Assembly: GCF_027497215.1 (NCBI RefSeq) | Contig: NZ_CP114904.1 | Span: 6,912,501 to 6,976,500, forward strand | Direction of reading: 5' to 3' | Length of the DNA stretch: 64,000 bases | Source: Micromonospora sp. WMMD812 | GTDB lineage: Bacteria; Actinomycetota; Actinomycetes; Mycobacteriales; Micromonosporaceae | Shown: one piece after another, positions 15,540 through 24,823 of the stretch | How the letters are laid out: each line of letters begins with the position of its first letter | Numbering within the stretch: position 1 is the first letter of the stretch | Notes under the pieces: model-generated | What the model was told of the DNA's origin: nothing | Database searches by the model: none | Seen by the model: only the letters and a program-made list of their open reading frames with translations | Position numbers and translations under genes: made by a program

Positions 15540-15558
15540 TAATGATAACCAGTTTCAT
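15540..15558 (-). promoter_or_regulatory. Zur-like box upstream of second zur
   Basis: Reverse-strand ATGAAACTGGTTATCATTA. It sits between the choice-of-anchor M gene's 3' end and the second zur (same orientation), so it most likely controls the latter. Confidence 0.65.
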
Positions 15559-15734
15559 GGCGAGTCGCGATGCGGGGTTCGCCGTCGGCGGTCGCCGGAG
15601 CGGTGACGGACGTGCGGGGCCGGTCGGCGCGGCGCAGGGGTATGGGCCGCCGCGCCGACCGGATTCATCGCACCGTAGGCACCGTCCTCGCAGCAGTGGC
15701 CGGGAGGCAGGTGCTCAGGGTGCGCCGGGGCGGA

Positions 15735-16388
15735 TCAGTCAAGGACGTCGAAGGTGAAGGTCTTGGCGCCGGAGCTGACAGTGGTGCCGTCAGCGGCGAG
15801 TTTGCCGGTGACTTCGAAGGTGATGGCGTAGGTGCCGGCGGCGTCGAAGCCCCAATTGACATGGGCGTGGGTGTTGCGATTGACGGTGAGGGTGTCAGGC
15901 AGGCCGTTTCCGCTGTCGAACAGCACGCTCGGAGTGCCGCCGGAGACGGTGTAGATGCTGAAGCCGGCCGGGCCGGACACGCTGGTGAGCTTGAACGTGA
16001 CCCGATTGTTCTGGAAGACCCCGATGGGCACCTCGGTGGTGTTCCAGCCGGCCCAGAGCAGGCCGGCGCTGCTGGACTGCGGCAGAACCCAGGCCTGGCC
16101 CCCGGTGCCGAGGAACGACCAGGCAGCTCCGGACGGCACGGTGGTCTTTGCGATGGCGGGTACCCGGAAGATCACGTCGGCTGGATTGCGTTCGACGTCG
16201 GTGCCGCCGGTGCCGTCGAGGACATTGACGGTGAGCGCACCAGCGCCATGGTCGACATCGATGACGTCGACGTGGCCGCTGGAGAGCACCACCGGAGCGG
16301 CGGTGACGGGCGCCGTGGTGCCGAGGAGCAGCGCGGCGGTCAGGGCGACGCCGGCGAGAAGCTGGTTGCGGGCACGCACCATGCTCAT
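15735..16388 (-). CDS. Secreted choice-of-anchor M (TIGR03769-like) protein, single domain
   Basis: A 217-residue exported protein: signal peptide to about residue 30 (LLAGVALTAALLLGTTAPVT-AA), then one complete actinobacterial surface-anchored domain. Hallmarks are VVLSSGHVDVIDVDHGAG, SFLGTGGQAWVLPQSSSAG, LLWAGWNTTEVPIGVF, SVSGPAGFSIYTVSG, LFDSGNGLPDTL and NTHAHVNWGFDAAGTYAITF. The conserved GHxD and HxH..W residues are good candidate metal ligands. No anchor follows the domain, so it is free or bound to partners. ATGA overlap with the paralogue upstream makes a two-gene operon behind a Zur-like box. Zinc capture outside the membrane is inferred, not known. Confidence 0.85.
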   Translation of the reverse strand: MSMVRARNQLLAGVALTAALLLGTTAPVTAAPVVLSSGHVDVIDVDHGAGALTVNVLDGTGGTDVERNPADVIFRVPAIAKTTVPSGAAWSFLGTGGQAWVLPQSSSAGLLWAGWNTTEVPIGVFQNNRVTFKLTSVSGPAGFSIYTVSGGTPSVLFDSGNGLPDTLTVNRNTHAHVNWGFDAAGTYAITFEVTGKLAADGTTVSSGAKTFTFDVLD

Positions 16389-17041
16389 GCCTTCACCGTG
16401 AAGTGGAGGGTGGCCGGCGCGGAGGTGACCTGCTGGCCCGTGGCCGCCAGAACGCCGGTGGCCCGGACGGTCACCCGGTACTTTCCGGCCTCGTCGAACG
16501 CCCAGTTGGCATGTGTGTGGTCACCGGCCGTCAGGCTGACGGAGTCGGGCAGGCCGTCACCGCTGTCGGCCAGGACGCTCGGTTGGCCGACCGCGTTCTC
16601 GGTGTAGATGGCGAGTTGGCCGGGGCCGGCGACTGAGCGGACGGACAGCGTCAGCGAGTCGCCGGCGAAGACGCCGGATTCGATCTCCTCGGCGGCGATG
16701 CCCGGCCAGATCAGATTGGGGTTCTGAATCTCCGGCAGGATCCACACCTTGGAGACGCCTGGGGTGCCGAGGAACGCGAAGGCAGGGTCCGCGGGGACGG
16801 AGACCTTGGCCTGACGGGTGACGACCAGCTTCACTTCGTCACTGCCGTACTCGACGTCGTCGTCCTCGTCGTGGACGCCGATCTCCAGCATGCCGGCCTC
16901 GTAGGCCACGTCGACGACGTCGAGGTGGCCGGAGCGGAACACCACGGGGGACGTGGTGGCGGCTTGCGCGGGCAGGGCGGTTGCGGCCAGTGCCACGCCC
17001 AGAGCGCCCGATGCCAGCAGGTGGCGCAGGGTTCTACGCAC
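16385..17041 (-). CDS. Secreted choice-of-anchor M (TIGR03769-like) protein, acidic variant
   Basis: A 218-residue paralogue of the next gene. GTG 17041 (GAGAGGAG site) gives a signal peptide ending ALPAQAATTS. The domain has VVFRSGHLDVVDVAYEAG, AFLGTPGVSKVWILPEIQNP, ESGVFAGDSLTLSVRSVAGP, LADSGDGLPDSV and GDHTHANWAFDEAGKYRVTV. Distinctive is an acidic loop HDEDDDVEYGSDE at residues near 60, an extra possible metal-binding patch. No membrane or sortase anchor. First gene of the pair; a Zur-like box lies 46-64 bp upstream. Likely zinc-repressed extracellular metal binder. Confidence 0.85.
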   Translation of the reverse strand: MRRTLRHLLASGALGVALAATALPAQAATTSPVVFRSGHLDVVDVAYEAGMLEIGVHDEDDDVEYGSDEVKLVVTRQAKVSVPADPAFAFLGTPGVSKVWILPEIQNPNLIWPGIAAEEIESGVFAGDSLTLSVRSVAGPGQLAIYTENAVGQPSVLADSGDGLPDSVSLTAGDHTHANWAFDEAGKYRVTVRATGVLAATGQQVTSAPATLHFTVKA

Positions 17042-17086
17042 GAAGGGGCTCCTCTCTCGCAACGATCCCCAGTGGATCGACGCCTT

Positions 17087-17105
17087 ATGAAAACGATACC
17101 CGTTT
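17087..17105 (+). promoter_or_regulatory. Zur-like box upstream of the choice-of-anchor M gene pair
   Basis: ATGAAAACGATACCCGTTT, in the divergent region between the secreted-protein operon (minus) and the bL32/CobW operon (plus). It is nearer to the start at 17041 and probably serves that side; a second box at 17262 serves the other. Confidence 0.65.
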
Positions 17106-17261
17106 CGGATAACGTACGACAGGGATGGCGAGGGGTCGTGCTGGGGTTGTCGCGCCCGGTGGGCGGTTGTCCCCGATCCGCCGCGTGGCGTGCTCGACCG
17201 CGCGCCTCCGCTCGCGGCTCCGTTGAGCTGCCCGGTTCGCCATCGGGGCCCCTGGCCGAGT

Positions 17262-17280
17262 ATGAAAACGAGAACCATTA
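17262..17280 (+). promoter_or_regulatory. Zur-like box upstream of rpmF paralogue/CobW operon
   Basis: ATGAAAACGAGAACCATTA, ending 33 bp before the bL32 start, immediately followed by TCATTTGGATAAT, which may include a second half-site and a -10 element. Confidence 0.7.
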
Positions 17281-17313
17281 TCATTTGGATAATCTCGGAT
17301 AAGGAGACTCCTC

Positions 17314-17493
17314 ATGGCCGTACCCAAGCGCCGAACGTCCCGATCCAACACCCGCCACCGTCGGGCCCAGTGGAAGGCGACCGTCCCACCTACCGTCCCC
17401 TGCCCCTGCCCCCGCAAGGAACGGGTGGTTCCGCACCGCGTCTGCGCCCACTGCGGCCTGTACAACGGCCGACAGGTGGTGGCCGCACCGTGA
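17314..17493 (+). CDS. rpmF: Ribosomal protein bL32 paralogue
   Basis: A 59-residue bL32: [20 protein letters not shown] at the start and [18 protein letters not shown] at the end. Canonical zinc-binding bL32 has CxxC...CxxC; here the second pair (C44, C47) is intact but the first has become C-P-C (C30, C32), one residue short. Whether it still binds zinc is uncertain. It is expressed behind a Zur-like box and overlaps the CobW start (GTGA), so it is the paralogue made under zinc starvation rather than the housekeeping copy. GGAGACTCCTC supplies the ribosome binding site. Confidence 0.9.
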   Translation: MAVPKRRTSRSNTRHRRAQWKATVPPTVPCPCPRKERVVPHRVCAHCGLYNGRQVVAAP

Positions 17494-18749
17494 CCGACCG
17501 CCTGCCGGTCACGGTGCTCTCCGGTTTCCTCGGCGCCGGCAAGACCAGCCTGCTCAACCACGTCCTCGCCAACCGCGACGGGCTGCGCGTCGCGGTGATC
17601 GTCAACGACATGAGCGAGGTCAACATCGACGGCTCGCTGGTCCGCGACGGCGGCGCGCTGTCACGAACGGAGGAACGGCTGGTCGAGCTGACCAACGGCT
17701 GCATTTGCTGCACCCTGCGCGACGACCTGCTCGACGAAGTCATCAGGCTGGCCCGTCTGGGTCGCTTCGACTACCTGCTGATCGAGTCCAGCGGCATCTC
17801 CGAGCCGATGCCGGTGGCCGCCACCTTCGCCTTCGGCTTGGACGACGGGCAGGTGCTCGACGACCTCGCCCGACTCGACACCACCGTCACCGTCGTGGAC
17901 GCCGCCGGTGCACTGGCGCAGATCAAGGCAGGGCAGTCCCTCGAAGACCGGGGACTGTCGGCCTACGACGGCGACGATCGCACCATCGCCGACCTGGTGA
18001 TCGACCAGATTGAGTTCGCCGACGTCATCGTGGTCAACAAGACCGACCTGGTCGACGCCGAGGACCTGCAGAGGGTCGAGGCGCTGATCAGTCGGCTGAA
18101 CCCGGGCGCCCGTCAGATACGGGCAACATACGGCCAGGTGTCGCCCGCGGACATCATGCACACCGGCCGCTTCGACCTCCACCGTGCGGAAACCGCGCCG
18201 GGCTGGGTCGCGGAACTCAACGGCGAACACGTTCCGGAAACGGTCGAGTACGGCATCTCCAGCATCGTCTTCCGCGACCACCGGCCGTTCCATCCCCAAC
18301 GACTGTGGGATCTGCTCACCGGTCGGCTGGAGGAGTTCGGCGTCGTCCGCTCCAAGGGCTTCCTCTGGCTCGCGAGCCGCCCGGACGTCCAGGCGCTGTG
18401 GTCGCAGGCCGGCCCGTCGGGCCGGTGCGACCCGGTGGGCGTTCCGGTGGCGGCGTCCGGCGAGTGGCCGGACGACCCGCAGGATCGCGACGAGCTTCGC
18501 GCCCGTTGGCATCCGGACTTCGGCGACCGGCAGCAGGAGCTCGTTCTCATCGGGGTCGATCTCGCCGCCGACGGGCTCCGTGCGGTGCTGCACCGGTGCC
18601 TGCTCACCGACGCGGAACTCGCCGCCGGCCACCATGTCTGGCGGCAGCTGCCGGATCCGTTCCCCGACTGGGATCTCGGTGACGCGCACGAGCACGAGCG
18701 CCGTGTCGTCGGCCCGTCTCCTGCGGGTGGCGCTGCCGACGGGCGTTGA
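17490..18749 (+). CDS. COG0523 (CobW/ZagA-type) GTPase, probable zinc metallochaperone
   Basis: A 419-residue G3E-family GTPase. Walker [21 protein letters not shown] at residues 7-26, then [13 protein letters not shown], the CxCC metal site in [14 protein letters not shown], Walker B-like [15 protein letters not shown] and NKTD ([14 protein letters not shown]). The C-terminal CobW_C domain runs from about 250 ([20 protein letters not shown]) and the tail has [11 protein letters not shown]0523 proteins deliver zinc to client enzymes under scarcity, using GTP. GTG 17490 overlaps the bL32 stop. Zur-like box upstream. All nucleotide motifs intact, in contrast to the paralogue at 19255. Confidence 0.9.
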   Translation: MTDRLPVTVLSGFLGAGKTSLLNHVLANRDGLRVAVIVNDMSEVNIDGSLVRDGGALSRTEERLVELTNGCICCTLRDDLLDEVIRLARLGRFDYLLIESSGISEPMPVAATFAFGLDDGQVLDDLARLDTTVTVVDAAGALAQIKAGQSLEDRGLSAYDGDDRTIADLVIDQIEFADVIVVNKTDLVDAEDLQRVEALISRLNPGARQIRATYGQVSPADIMHTGRFDLHRAETAPGWVAELNGEHVPETVEYGISSIVFRDHRPFHPQRLWDLLTGRLEEFGVVRSKGFLWLASRPDVQALWSQAGPSGRCDPVGVPVAASGEWPDDPQDRDELRARWHPDFGDRQQELVLIGVDLAADGLRAVLHRCLLTDAELAAGHHVWRQLPDPFPDWDLGDAHEHERRVVGPSPAGGAADGR

Positions 18750-18859
18750 CCGAGCGACCCAGGCGTCGAGGCCACCATCCCGGCGGCCGTCCGGGCAGTC
18801 GGAAGGGGCCACCGCGCCGCCGGGACCACGCTCTTGGCGGCACACCCGCGGCGGCGCGG

Positions 18860-18886
18860 CGCCCGGCCCCGACCGTGGGCCGGGCG
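18860..18886. terminator. Bidirectional hairpin between CobW and bL31 genes
   Basis: CGCCCGGCCC / GGGCCGGGCG, 10-bp perfect stem with 7-nt loop, in the 245-bp gap between convergent operons. Confidence 0.65.
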
Positions 18887-18994
18887 GCCGAGCCGACCAG
18901 CCCACGGTCGACCGTCAGGTACCAGGCCCACTCGCGCCGGCGGTGTCGTGCGGCTGCGCCGCCCGCCGGGTTCGGACGACGGTAACTCCTGGGC

Positions 18995-19254
18995 TCACCC
19001 GTTGCTCCTGGGTGCGCGGCGGGAGTACTTGTTGCGGAACTTCTCGACCCGGCCGGCGGTGTCGAGCAGGCGCTGCTTGCCCGTCCAGAACGGGTGACTG
19101 GCAGAGGAGATCTGGACATCGATGACGGGGTAGGTGTTGCCGTCGGTCCACTCGATCGTTTGGTCGCTCGCGGCGGTGGAGCGGGTGAGGAAGGCGAAGT
19201 CGGCGCCCTTGTCGCGGTAGACGACGGGCCGGTACTCGGGGTGGATCCCGGGCT

Positions 19255-19258
<4 letters not shown>
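18995..19258 (-). CDS. rpmE2: Ribosomal protein bL31 type B (zinc-independent)
   Basis: An 87-residue type B bL31: [38 protein letters not shown] and [10 protein letters not shown]. It lacks all the cysteines of zinc-binding bL31 and has the type B central insertion. Such forms replace the zinc form under starvation and free ribosomal zinc. ATG 19258 overlaps the stop of the upstream CobW-like gene (ATGA), so it is expressed from the Zur-like box at 20603. Confidence 0.93.
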
Positions 19259-20583
<1,325 letters not shown>

Positions 20584-20602
20584 GGTGTTCCTCTCGACGT
20601 AA

Positions 20603-20621
20603 CTGAAAACGATTGTCATTC
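20603..20621 (+). promoter_or_regulatory. Zur-like box upstream of COG0523-like/bL31 operon
   Basis: CTGAAAACGATTGTCATTC, 20 bp upstream of the start at 20583. Near-identical to the box before the bL28 operon. Confidence 0.75.
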
Positions 20622-20702
20622 TAAGCAGATGGAAGCTGTCGAAGCGAGCGGCGGTCCCCGGTCGAGACCAGGTCGGTCGTCGCGCCGCCCTACACCAGAC
20701 CG

Positions 20703-20861
20703 CGCAGCGTGACGTCCGTATCCGCCGATCTGCGCGTCAAGGCCGGCGCGGATGTTCCGGTGATGGCGACGATTCGCGGTGCCGGCTACCGCCTCGCCCC
20801 CGACTGCTCCGTGCAGATCGTTCGCGACCCCGGCGTGGGTCTGACCAAACGGGTGATGTAA
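20703..20861 (+). pseudogene. C-terminal relic of an OmpR-type response regulator
   Basis: The plus strand reads SVSADLRVKAGADVPVMATI then RGAGYRLAPDCSV and ends LTKRVM-stop just before the Zur-like box. VHxxxLRxKLG....I.T(V/I)RGxGYRL is the final helix and wing of OmpR/PhoB winged-helix regulators. The receiver domain and most of the DNA-binding domain are missing. It is a remnant left where the ribosomal-protein operon was inserted or rearranged. Confidence 0.6.
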
Positions 20862-20863
20862 AA

Positions 20864-20882
20864 CTGAAAACCGTTGTCGTTA
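20864..20882 (+). promoter_or_regulatory. Zur-like box upstream of bL28-bL33-uS14 operon
   Basis: CTGAAAACCGTTGTCGTTA, 29 bp upstream of the bL28 GTG, followed by TCGTTAGACCGTGAGGAGGA with the ribosome binding site. Confidence 0.8.
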
Positions 20883-20911
20883 TCGTTAGACCGTGAGGAG
20901 GAACGGCCACT

Positions 20912-21148
20912 GTGTCCAGACGTTGTGACGTCACCGGCGCGCAGCCGAGTTTCGGCAACGCCGTGTCCCATTCCCACCGACGCACCCGGCGCCGGTGGAA
21001 CCCGAACCTGCAGAACCACCGCTACTGGCTGCCGTCCGAGCGGCGGTGGGTCAGTCTCACCCTGACCGCAAAGGCACTGAAGACCGTGGACCGCAAGGGC
21101 ATCGAGAAGGTGGTCGCCGAACTACGCGGACGGGGAGTGAAGCTCTGA
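20912..21148 (+). CDS. rpmB: Ribosomal protein bL28, cysteine-poor paralogue
   Basis: A 78-residue bL28: [40 protein letters not shown] and [20 protein letters not shown]. Zinc forms carry two CxxC pairs; this one has a single Cys (C5), so it should not bind zinc. GTG 20912 with a GAGGAGGA site. First gene of a three-gene operon; overlaps bL33 by one base (TGATG). Expressed when zinc-loaded Zur leaves the upstream box, replacing the zinc form. Confidence 0.93.
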   Translation: MSRRCDVTGAQPSFGNAVSHSHRRTRRRWNPNLQNHRYWLPSERRWVSLTLTAKALKTVDRKGIEKVVAELRGRGVKL

Positions 21149-21315
21149 TGGCCCGCCAGACCGACGTACGCCCGATCGTGCGGCTGCGCAGCACTGCGGG
21201 AACCGGCTACACCTACGTGACCCGCAAGAACCGGCGCAACGATCCCGACCGCCTTGTCCTGCGCAAGTACGACCCGATCGTTCGCCGGCACGTCGAGTTC
21301 CGCGAGGCGCGCTGA
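21148..21315 (+). CDS. rpmG: Ribosomal protein bL33, cysteine-free paralogue
   Basis: A 55-residue bL33: [40 protein letters not shown] and [15 protein letters not shown]. No cysteine at all, so zinc-independent. TGATG junctions on both sides show tight translational coupling with bL28 and uS14. Confidence 0.93.
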   Translation: MARQTDVRPIVRLRSTAGTGYTYVTRKNRRNDPDRLVLRKYDPIVRRHVEFREAR

Positions 21316-21620
21316 TGGCGCGCACGAGCCTCGGCAACCGGCAGGCGTGTCGCGAAAAGTTAGTCGCCCGACACGCGGGGACGAGAGCCGAGCTGAAGCG
21401 GCTGATCAGGCATCCCGATACCGATCCCGAGGTCCGCGCCGAGGCGGTCCGCCGGCTCAGCCGGCTGCCGCGCGACTCGAGCCCAGTCCGACTGCGTTCC
21501 CGCGACCAGATCGACGGCCGCCCACGTGGCGTGTTGACCCGGTTCGGGTTGTCCAGGGTGCGGTTTCGGGAGCTGGCCCTGCGGGGCGAGCTACCCGGGA
21601 TCCGCAAGGCCTCCTGGTGA
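21315..21620 (+). CDS. rpsN: Ribosomal protein uS14, zinc-independent long form
   Basis: A 101-residue uS14: [40 protein letters not shown] and RFRELALRGELPGIRKASW. The long form lacks the CxxC-CxxC ribbon of the 61-residue zinc form; one isolated Cys (C12) remains. Coupled to bL33 by TGATG. In many actinomycetes this operon also includes a uS18 paralogue; none follows here. Confidence 0.93.
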   Translation: MARTSLGNRQACREKLVARHAGTRAELKRLIRHPDTDPEVRAEAVRRLSRLPRDSSPVRLRSRDQIDGRPRGVLTRFGLSRVRFRELALRGELPGIRKASW

Positions 21621-21677
21621 CCTCGGCGATCACCGTGCCTCGCGGGACAGGACCCGTGCAAGGACGGCCACATGTAC

Positions 21678-21701
21678 CACCGCGCGCAGGGGCGCGCGGT
21701 G
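21678..21701 (+). terminator. Hairpin after the ribosomal-protein operon
   Basis: CACCGCGCGC / GCGCGCGGTG, 10-bp stem with a 4-nt loop, 14 bp before the next gene's start. It may end the operon or attenuate read-through into the WxL protein gene, which has no Zur-like box of its own. Confidence 0.6.
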
Positions 21702-21714
21702 TGAAAGGGGAGGT

Positions 21715-23187
21715 ATGAATGCGACGTTGAGGGCTCGCGGCTTCGCGGCCCTGACGGCCGGGGTGGTGGTGGTCGCCGGCGCGGTGCTGGCGCCCGTCGC
21801 CGCGTCGGCGGCCGATCGGGTGGTGTTGTCCAAGGGGCACACCGACGCGGTCGACGTGCACTACGAGGGTGGTGCGCTGTCGTTGAAGGTGCACGACGAC
21901 ACCGTCAGTCCGTCCGTGACGCGGGATCCGGCGGACGTGACGTTCCAGGTCCTGCCCGAGGCGGCGATGGCCGTTCCGGACGATGCCCGCTTCGCGTTTC
22001 TCGGGCCGGCGGGAAGCCAGGTCTGGCTGCTGCCGATGACGCAGGACCCGGATCTGCTCTGGCCGGGCTGGAACACCACCACGCTCGACTCGGGCGTGTT
22101 CGCCGGTGACAAGGTGCGGCTGAGCCTGGTCGACGTGCAGGGGCCGGGCAACGTCACGCTGTTCACCCAGGACTCCTTCGGCGGCCCGATCATCAAGTTC
22201 CGAAGCGACGACGGCCTGCCGGACGCGATCGATGTTCCGGTGCACACCCACGCGCACTCGAACTGGGCGTTCAGCGCGCTGGGCACGTACACCCTGAAGT
22301 TCCAGGCCGACGCGACACTGACCGATGGCACGACGGTCAGCACCGGACCGGTCGACTACTCCTTCGTCGTCGGTGAACTGGCCGGCGGTGGACCGGAAGT
22401 CGGCGTGTCGATCAGCGGCATGGCCGACGAGTACCAACCCAACGACACGGTGACGCTCAACGCGGTACAGACGCCGCAGACCGAGCTGGACCACTACCAC
22501 TGGTTCAGCAGGTGCCCGGGGGCGGACGACTGGACGATCATCCCGGGTGAAGCGGGCGCGAGCTACTCCTTCACCGCGACCAGACAACTCAACGCCTGCG
22601 AGTACGTGGTCAAGCTCTACGACGACGACCACGCCGTGGCCGCGACCAGCGAACCGGCAACCCTGTGGGTAGCGTTCCCGCCGGAGCAGCCAGGCGCCGC
22701 ACAGACGATCACCGCGTCGATTGACGAGTCGCAGGGCTCGCTCGTGATCAGCGTCAACCCGGACGACCGGGCCGTGGTGCTGCCGCCCGCGCAGCTTAAC
22801 CCCGCCGGTGACCGGTGGGAGAGCACCGGCGAGCTCCGACCTGTCACGGTGACGGACACTCGCGCCGGTCGGCCAGGCTGGAGTGCTTCCGGGCAGGTCC
22901 CGGCGGACTTCACCGGCCCGGACGGTGCGACCTTCAGCGCCGGCTACCTCGGCTGGAGCCCTCGGGTGATCGCCCAGGGGCCCGCTCAGGGCGTGGTCGC
23001 CGGCCCGGAGGTCGCGCCGTACACGGTCGGGACCGGCGGCGGTATCGGCAACAGCGCGGTGCTGGGCTCGGCACCGGGCGGCGCCGGACGGGGCACCGCA
23101 CAGCTGGGTGCGGGCCTGCGACTGAGCCTGCCCACCGAGACGGCCGCGGGAACCTACACCGCCACTCTGACCCTCACCGCGATCTGA
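21715..23187 (+). CDS. Secreted choice-of-anchor M protein with C-terminal WxL-like domain
   Basis: A 490-residue exported protein. Signal peptide to about residue 33 (VVVVAGAVLAPVAASAADRV). Residues 34-220: a full choice-of-anchor M domain with SKGHTDAVDVHYEGG, WLLPMTQDPDLLWPGWNTTT, DSGVFAGDKVRLSLVDVQGP and VHTHAHSNWAFSALGTYTLK. Residues about 230-330: an Ig-like domain (DEYQPNDTVTLNAVQ; two Cys). From about 345: a WxL-like surface domain (VTVTDTRAGRPGWSASGQVP, AGYLGWSPRV, ending GTYTATLTLTAI), which in Gram-positives binds peptidoglycan. The next gene encodes the matching DUF916 partner. ATG 21715 has a GGGGAGG site. Probably a wall-bound zinc binder. Confidence 0.85.
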   Translation: MNATLRARGFAALTAGVVVVAGAVLAPVAASAADRVVLSKGHTDAVDVHYEGGALSLKVHDDTVSPSVTRDPADVTFQVLPEAAMAVPDDARFAFLGPAGSQVWLLPMTQDPDLLWPGWNTTTLDSGVFAGDKVRLSLVDVQGPGNVTLFTQDSFGGPIIKFRSDDGLPDAIDVPVHTHAHSNWAFSALGTYTLKFQADATLTDGTTVSTGPVDYSFVVGELAGGGPEVGVSISGMADEYQPNDTVTLNAVQTPQTELDHYHWFSRCPGADDWTIIPGEAGASYSFTATRQLNACEYVVKLYDDDHAVAATSEPATLWVAFPPEQPGAAQTITASIDESQGSLVISVNPDDRAVVLPPAQLNPAGDRWESTGELRPVTVTDTRAGRPGWSASGQVPADFTGPDGATFSAGYLGWSPRVIAQGPAQGVVAGPEVAPYTVGTGGGIGNSAVLGSAPGGAGRGTAQLGAGLRLSLPTETAAGTYTATLTLTAI

Positions 23188-23313
23188 TCGCCCGAACCCG
23201 TCCGACGGCCCGGATCTGATCCGGCCACCGGACGTGGCGGGGTGGGCGGGCCGTTGCCGCGACCCGCCCACCCCGCACTCCTCGCACCCTCAGGAACGGA
23301 CACCGTCCCCGCC

Positions 23314-24690
23314 ATGCGCCTGCTCGCCGCCATCGCCACCGGTATCGCACTGCTCGGTCCGCCCCCGCCCGCCCCGACTCCGGCGACGTCCGCCTCGACC
23401 GCGTCCGCGCCGAGCGTGCCCCCACCCGCGGCCGCCACGCCGACCGCGCGGCCCCACAACGCCATTGCCGCGGGTACGGCCGTCCGGGCGCTGGCCGCAC
23501 CCACCCCGTCCACCACCGCGACCGCACCGGGGTCGTCAGGGTCGCCGTCCTCCGCACTGGCGGCCCCACCCGCCCTGACCTGGGGGGTGGCACCATCGAG
23601 CGCGAAGGGCCCGAACGGCCGCCCGGCGTTCACCTACAAGCTCGACCCTGGCGCCACCTTGACCGACTACGTCGCGGTCACCAACCATTCGACGCGCCCG
23701 CTCACCCTGAATCTCTACGCCAGCGACGCGTCCACCACCACACAGGGCGGATTCGACCTGCTGGCCGGCGGCCAACAGCCCACCGATGTCGGCGCCTGGG
23801 TCCGCTTCACCCGCGGAACCCTGACCGTTCCGTCGGCCTCTCGCCTGGACGTCCCCTTCACGCTCACGGTGCCCCGCAACGCCACGCCGGGGGACCACGC
23901 GGGGGGGATCGTCGCCGCGCTCGCCGCCACGACGGCGGACGCGCAGGGCAACCAGGTCTCGGTCGACCACCGGGTCGGCGCGCGGATCTACCTGCGGGTG
24001 ACCGGTGAGCTGCAACCGACGCTGACCGTGGAGGACCTACGCGTGCGGCACACCGGTTCCCTCAACCCCCTTGCCGGTGGCACGCTCACCGCCACCTTCA
24101 CCGTCCGCAACACCGGCAATGTGCGGCTCACCGGGCGGCTCACGCTCGGTACGACCGGCCCGTTCGGCCTCGGCCGGCGCTCCGTGGACGCGGCGGGGCT
24201 GCCGGAGATCCTGCCCGGCGCCGCGCTGACGACCACCGTACGCATGACGGGTGTGCCACCGCTGTTCCGGCTCGCCGCGACCGCCACCGTCACCCCGGCC
24301 GCAGTGGACGGCCTGGTCCTCGACCCGCCGCCGACGGCCGACACGGCGCAAGCCGCCATCTGGGCGGTGCCCTGGCCGCAGCTGGTCCTGCTGGCCTTGC
24401 TGGCCCTCGTCGGCTGGGCGCTGGTCGCGGCCCAACGGCGGCGCGCCCGACGGATGGCTCTGGCGGTGGCCGCCGCCAGAGAAGAGGGGCGCGCCCAGGC
24501 CAGCCAGGAGACCGGACGGACCATTGACGGTCAGCCCGCGGCGGTCGCCGCAGGAATCGGTGCGGAGTCCCGAGCCGCCAGCGACGGCGACACCGCGGCC
24601 AACCGCCCGGCGCCGGATCGCGGACGTCCCGACCGGGGCCGTAACCACCGACAACCGGACATCGACCGCACCGGAAAGGACGAGGAATGA
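23314..24690 (+). CDS. DUF916 (WxL-interacting, peptidoglycan-binding) membrane protein
   Basis: A 458-residue protein with a signal peptide (MRLLAAIATGIALLGPPPPA), a long Pro/Ala/Thr linker, and a DUF916-type region from about residue 85 (LTWGVAPSSAKGPNGRPAFT, DYVAVTNHSTRPLTLNLYA, GGQQPTDVGAWVRFTRGTLT, GDHAGGIVAAL). A second beta domain, one membrane helix near 352-370 (PWPQLVLLALLALVGWALVA) and a basic cytoplasmic tail follow. DUF916 proteins pair with WxL proteins on the wall, and the gene upstream encodes one. ATG 23314 is chosen for the signal peptide although its ribosome binding site is poor; GTG 23242 is an alternative. Confidence 0.8.
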   Translation: MRLLAAIATGIALLGPPPPAPTPATSASTASAPSVPPPAAATPTARPHNAIAAGTAVRALAAPTPSTTATAPGSSGSPSSALAAPPALTWGVAPSSAKGPNGRPAFTYKLDPGATLTDYVAVTNHSTRPLTLNLYASDASTTTQGGFDLLAGGQQPTDVGAWVRFTRGTLTVPSASRLDVPFTLTVPRNATPGDHAGGIVAALAATTADAQGNQVSVDHRVGARIYLRVTGELQPTLTVEDLRVRHTGSLNPLAGGTLTATFTVRNTGNVRLTGRLTLGTTGPFGLGRRSVDAAGLPEILPGAALTTTVRMTGVPPLFRLAATATVTPAAVDGLVLDPPPTADTAQAAIWAVPWPQLVLLALLALVGWALVAAQRRRARRMALAVAAAREEGRAQASQETGRTIDGQPAAVAAGIGAESRAASDGDTAANRPAPDRGRPDRGRNHRQPDIDRTGKDEE

Positions 24691-24823
24691 CACGGCTACG
24701 CCGTACGGCAGGAGCCGCGCCGGCCCTCCCGATCGCGTCGGGTGGTGCCGACGCCACCCGGCACATCGCCGCGGGGCGGTGCCACGCCGACGAACCACTA
24801 CGAAGCCGCCTGGGGAGCGAGCA

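Noticed and set aside
20584..20619. Upstream ATG 20619 as the start of the COG0523-like protein
   Set aside because: It would translate through the Zur-like box and has no ribosome binding site; ATG 20583 has one.
24251..24823. N-terminal extension of the sortase-anchored protein into the DUF916 gene
   Set aside because: Different frame of a real gene; the signal peptide begins at ATG 24824.
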